64,000 nt of DNA from Acinetobacter pullicarnis (GTDB taxonomy: Bacteria; Pseudomonadota; Gammaproteobacteria; Pseudomonadales; Moraxellaceae), in contig NZ_VCMZ01000001.1 of the NCBI RefSeq assembly GCF_006352475.1, positions 1,302,001-1,366,000 on the forward strand. Direction: 5' to 3'. How positions within the stretch are numbered: position 1 is the first letter of the stretch; each line of letters opens with the position of its first letter. Position numbers and translations under genes: made by a program. Shown piece by piece: positions 63,393 through 64,000 of this stretch. The notes under the pieces were generated by a model. That model worked only from the letters and a program-made list of their open reading frames with translations, had not been told where the DNA came from and ran no database searches.

Positions 63393-64000
63393 ATGATACA
63401 AGTGGTAGATGGGCAACGTCAGCTTAAGGCGTGCCAACGGATCGTGGTTAAGATCGGATCTGCACTCCTCACAGCAAACGGGCAAGGTTTAGATCTCGAA
63501 GCCATTTCGCATTGGGCGAAACAAATTGTAGATCTACACCGCGCTGGTCACGAGATGATACTTGTGACCTCGGGTGCAGTGGCGGAAGGTATGGTACGGA
63601 TGAAGTTGCCAAGTCGACCCACTGATTTACCCAGTTTGCAAGCCTGTGCCGCCATTGGCCAAATGGGCTTGATCCAAACTTGGTCGAGTGTTCTAGATCG
63701 TCATCAAGTCAAAACAGCGCAAGTGTTATTAACCCATGACGATTTAAGCGATCGTCGACGTTATTTAAATTCATGCGATGCATTGCAGCAACTAATTGAA
63801 TGGCAGGTTGTTCCTGTCATCAATGAAAATGACACAGTGTCGACAGACGAAATCCGTTTTGGCGATAACGATACTTTGGCAGCGATGGTTGCAGGTCAAG
63901 TTCATGCAGATTTGTTGATTATTTTGACCGATCAACAGGGCATGTTTGATGCAGATCCGCGTAGTAATCCAGAGGCAAAACTCTTGTCTACGGTGCGTGC
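63393..64000 (+). CDS. proB: Glutamate 5-kinase ProB, N-terminal part (cut by window end)
   Basis: First enzyme of proline synthesis: phosphorylates glutamate with ATP. The open frame from ATG 63393 runs to the window edge (about 202 codons). Kinase motifs are [77 protein letters not shown] and [18 protein letters not shown], all typical of ProB. A ribosome site (gaggaac) precedes the ATG. The rest, including any PUA domain, is outside the window. Confidence 0.95.
   Translation, partial: MIQVVDGQRQLKACQRIVVKIGSALLTANGQGLDLEAISHWAKQIVDLHRAGHEMILVTSGAVAEGMVRMKLPSRPTDLPSLQACAAIGQMGLIQTWSSVLDRHQVKTAQVLLTHDDLSDRRRYLNSCDALQQLIEWQVVPVINENDTVSTDEIRFGDNDTLAAMVAGQVHADLLIILTDQQGMFDADPRSNPEAKLLSTVR

Overview
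The window reads as a chromosomal segment of an Acinetobacter species. It is AT-rich, its core genes look like Acinetobacter proteins, and it carries a copy of what I recognise as ISAba1 (1180 bp, transposase in two frames, 9-bp target duplication). The genus is close to certain; the species is not resolved.

Layout. 0.1-3.2 kb: an RND efflux permease behind a Fur-box-like site. 3.5-6.0 kb: the IS has landed in codons 4-6 of mgtE, so the present mgtE reading frame begins inside the IS end. 6.1-12.7 kb: housekeeping genes (a DUF4112-like protein, htpX, two lytic transglycosylases, ttcA, an SCP2 protein, greB) and a DnaA-box cluster. 12.8-13.9 kb: tRNA-Ser(UGA), then a decayed toxin-tail-like frame and a possible orphan immunity gene. 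14.2-23.0 kb: a DapA-family lyase and a class II aldolase divergent from a MocR regulator, then allophanate hydrolase and urea carboxylase for ATP-dependent urea use. 23.2-27.0 kb: a small secreted protein, dld and an MFS carrier, followed by about 1 kb of AT-rich DNA without a gene. 28.0-33.1 kb: an archaic (spore-coat-U/Csu-type) chaperone-usher pilus locus with a second pilin on the opposite strand. 33.6-34.7 kb: tas. 34.8-38.8 kb: a type VI secretion-like island with a VgrG tail fragment, three tandem paralogues with one membrane anchor each (one frameshifted), and a 389-aa unknown protein. 39.0-48.1 kb: the homoprotocatechuate meta-cleavage operon hpaG1-G2-E-D-F-H-I plus gabD, divergent from hpaA. 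48.2-64 kb: tRNA-Asn, a GFA-family protein, an aminotransferase, a 58-aa protein, a GGDEF protein, a macro-domain-like protein, uvrB, rarD, a long-form gap, a two-gene unit of repetitive beta-rich membrane proteins, qorB/HxlR regulator, prfH, obgE and the start of proB.

How genes work together. Urea carboxylase makes allophanate and AtzF hydrolyses it to ammonia and CO2. The hpa enzymes open the ring of homoprotocatechuate and cleave the product to pyruvate and succinic semialdehyde, which GabD oxidises to succinate; the hydroxylase hpaBC and an uptake gene are not in the window. QorB with its HxlR regulator matches the divergent E. coli ytfG/ytfH pair. The most interesting parts are the VgrG-tail island with duplicated putative immunity genes, the IS-mgtE junction, and the uncharacterised beta-repeat gene pair at 58.4-59.9 kb.
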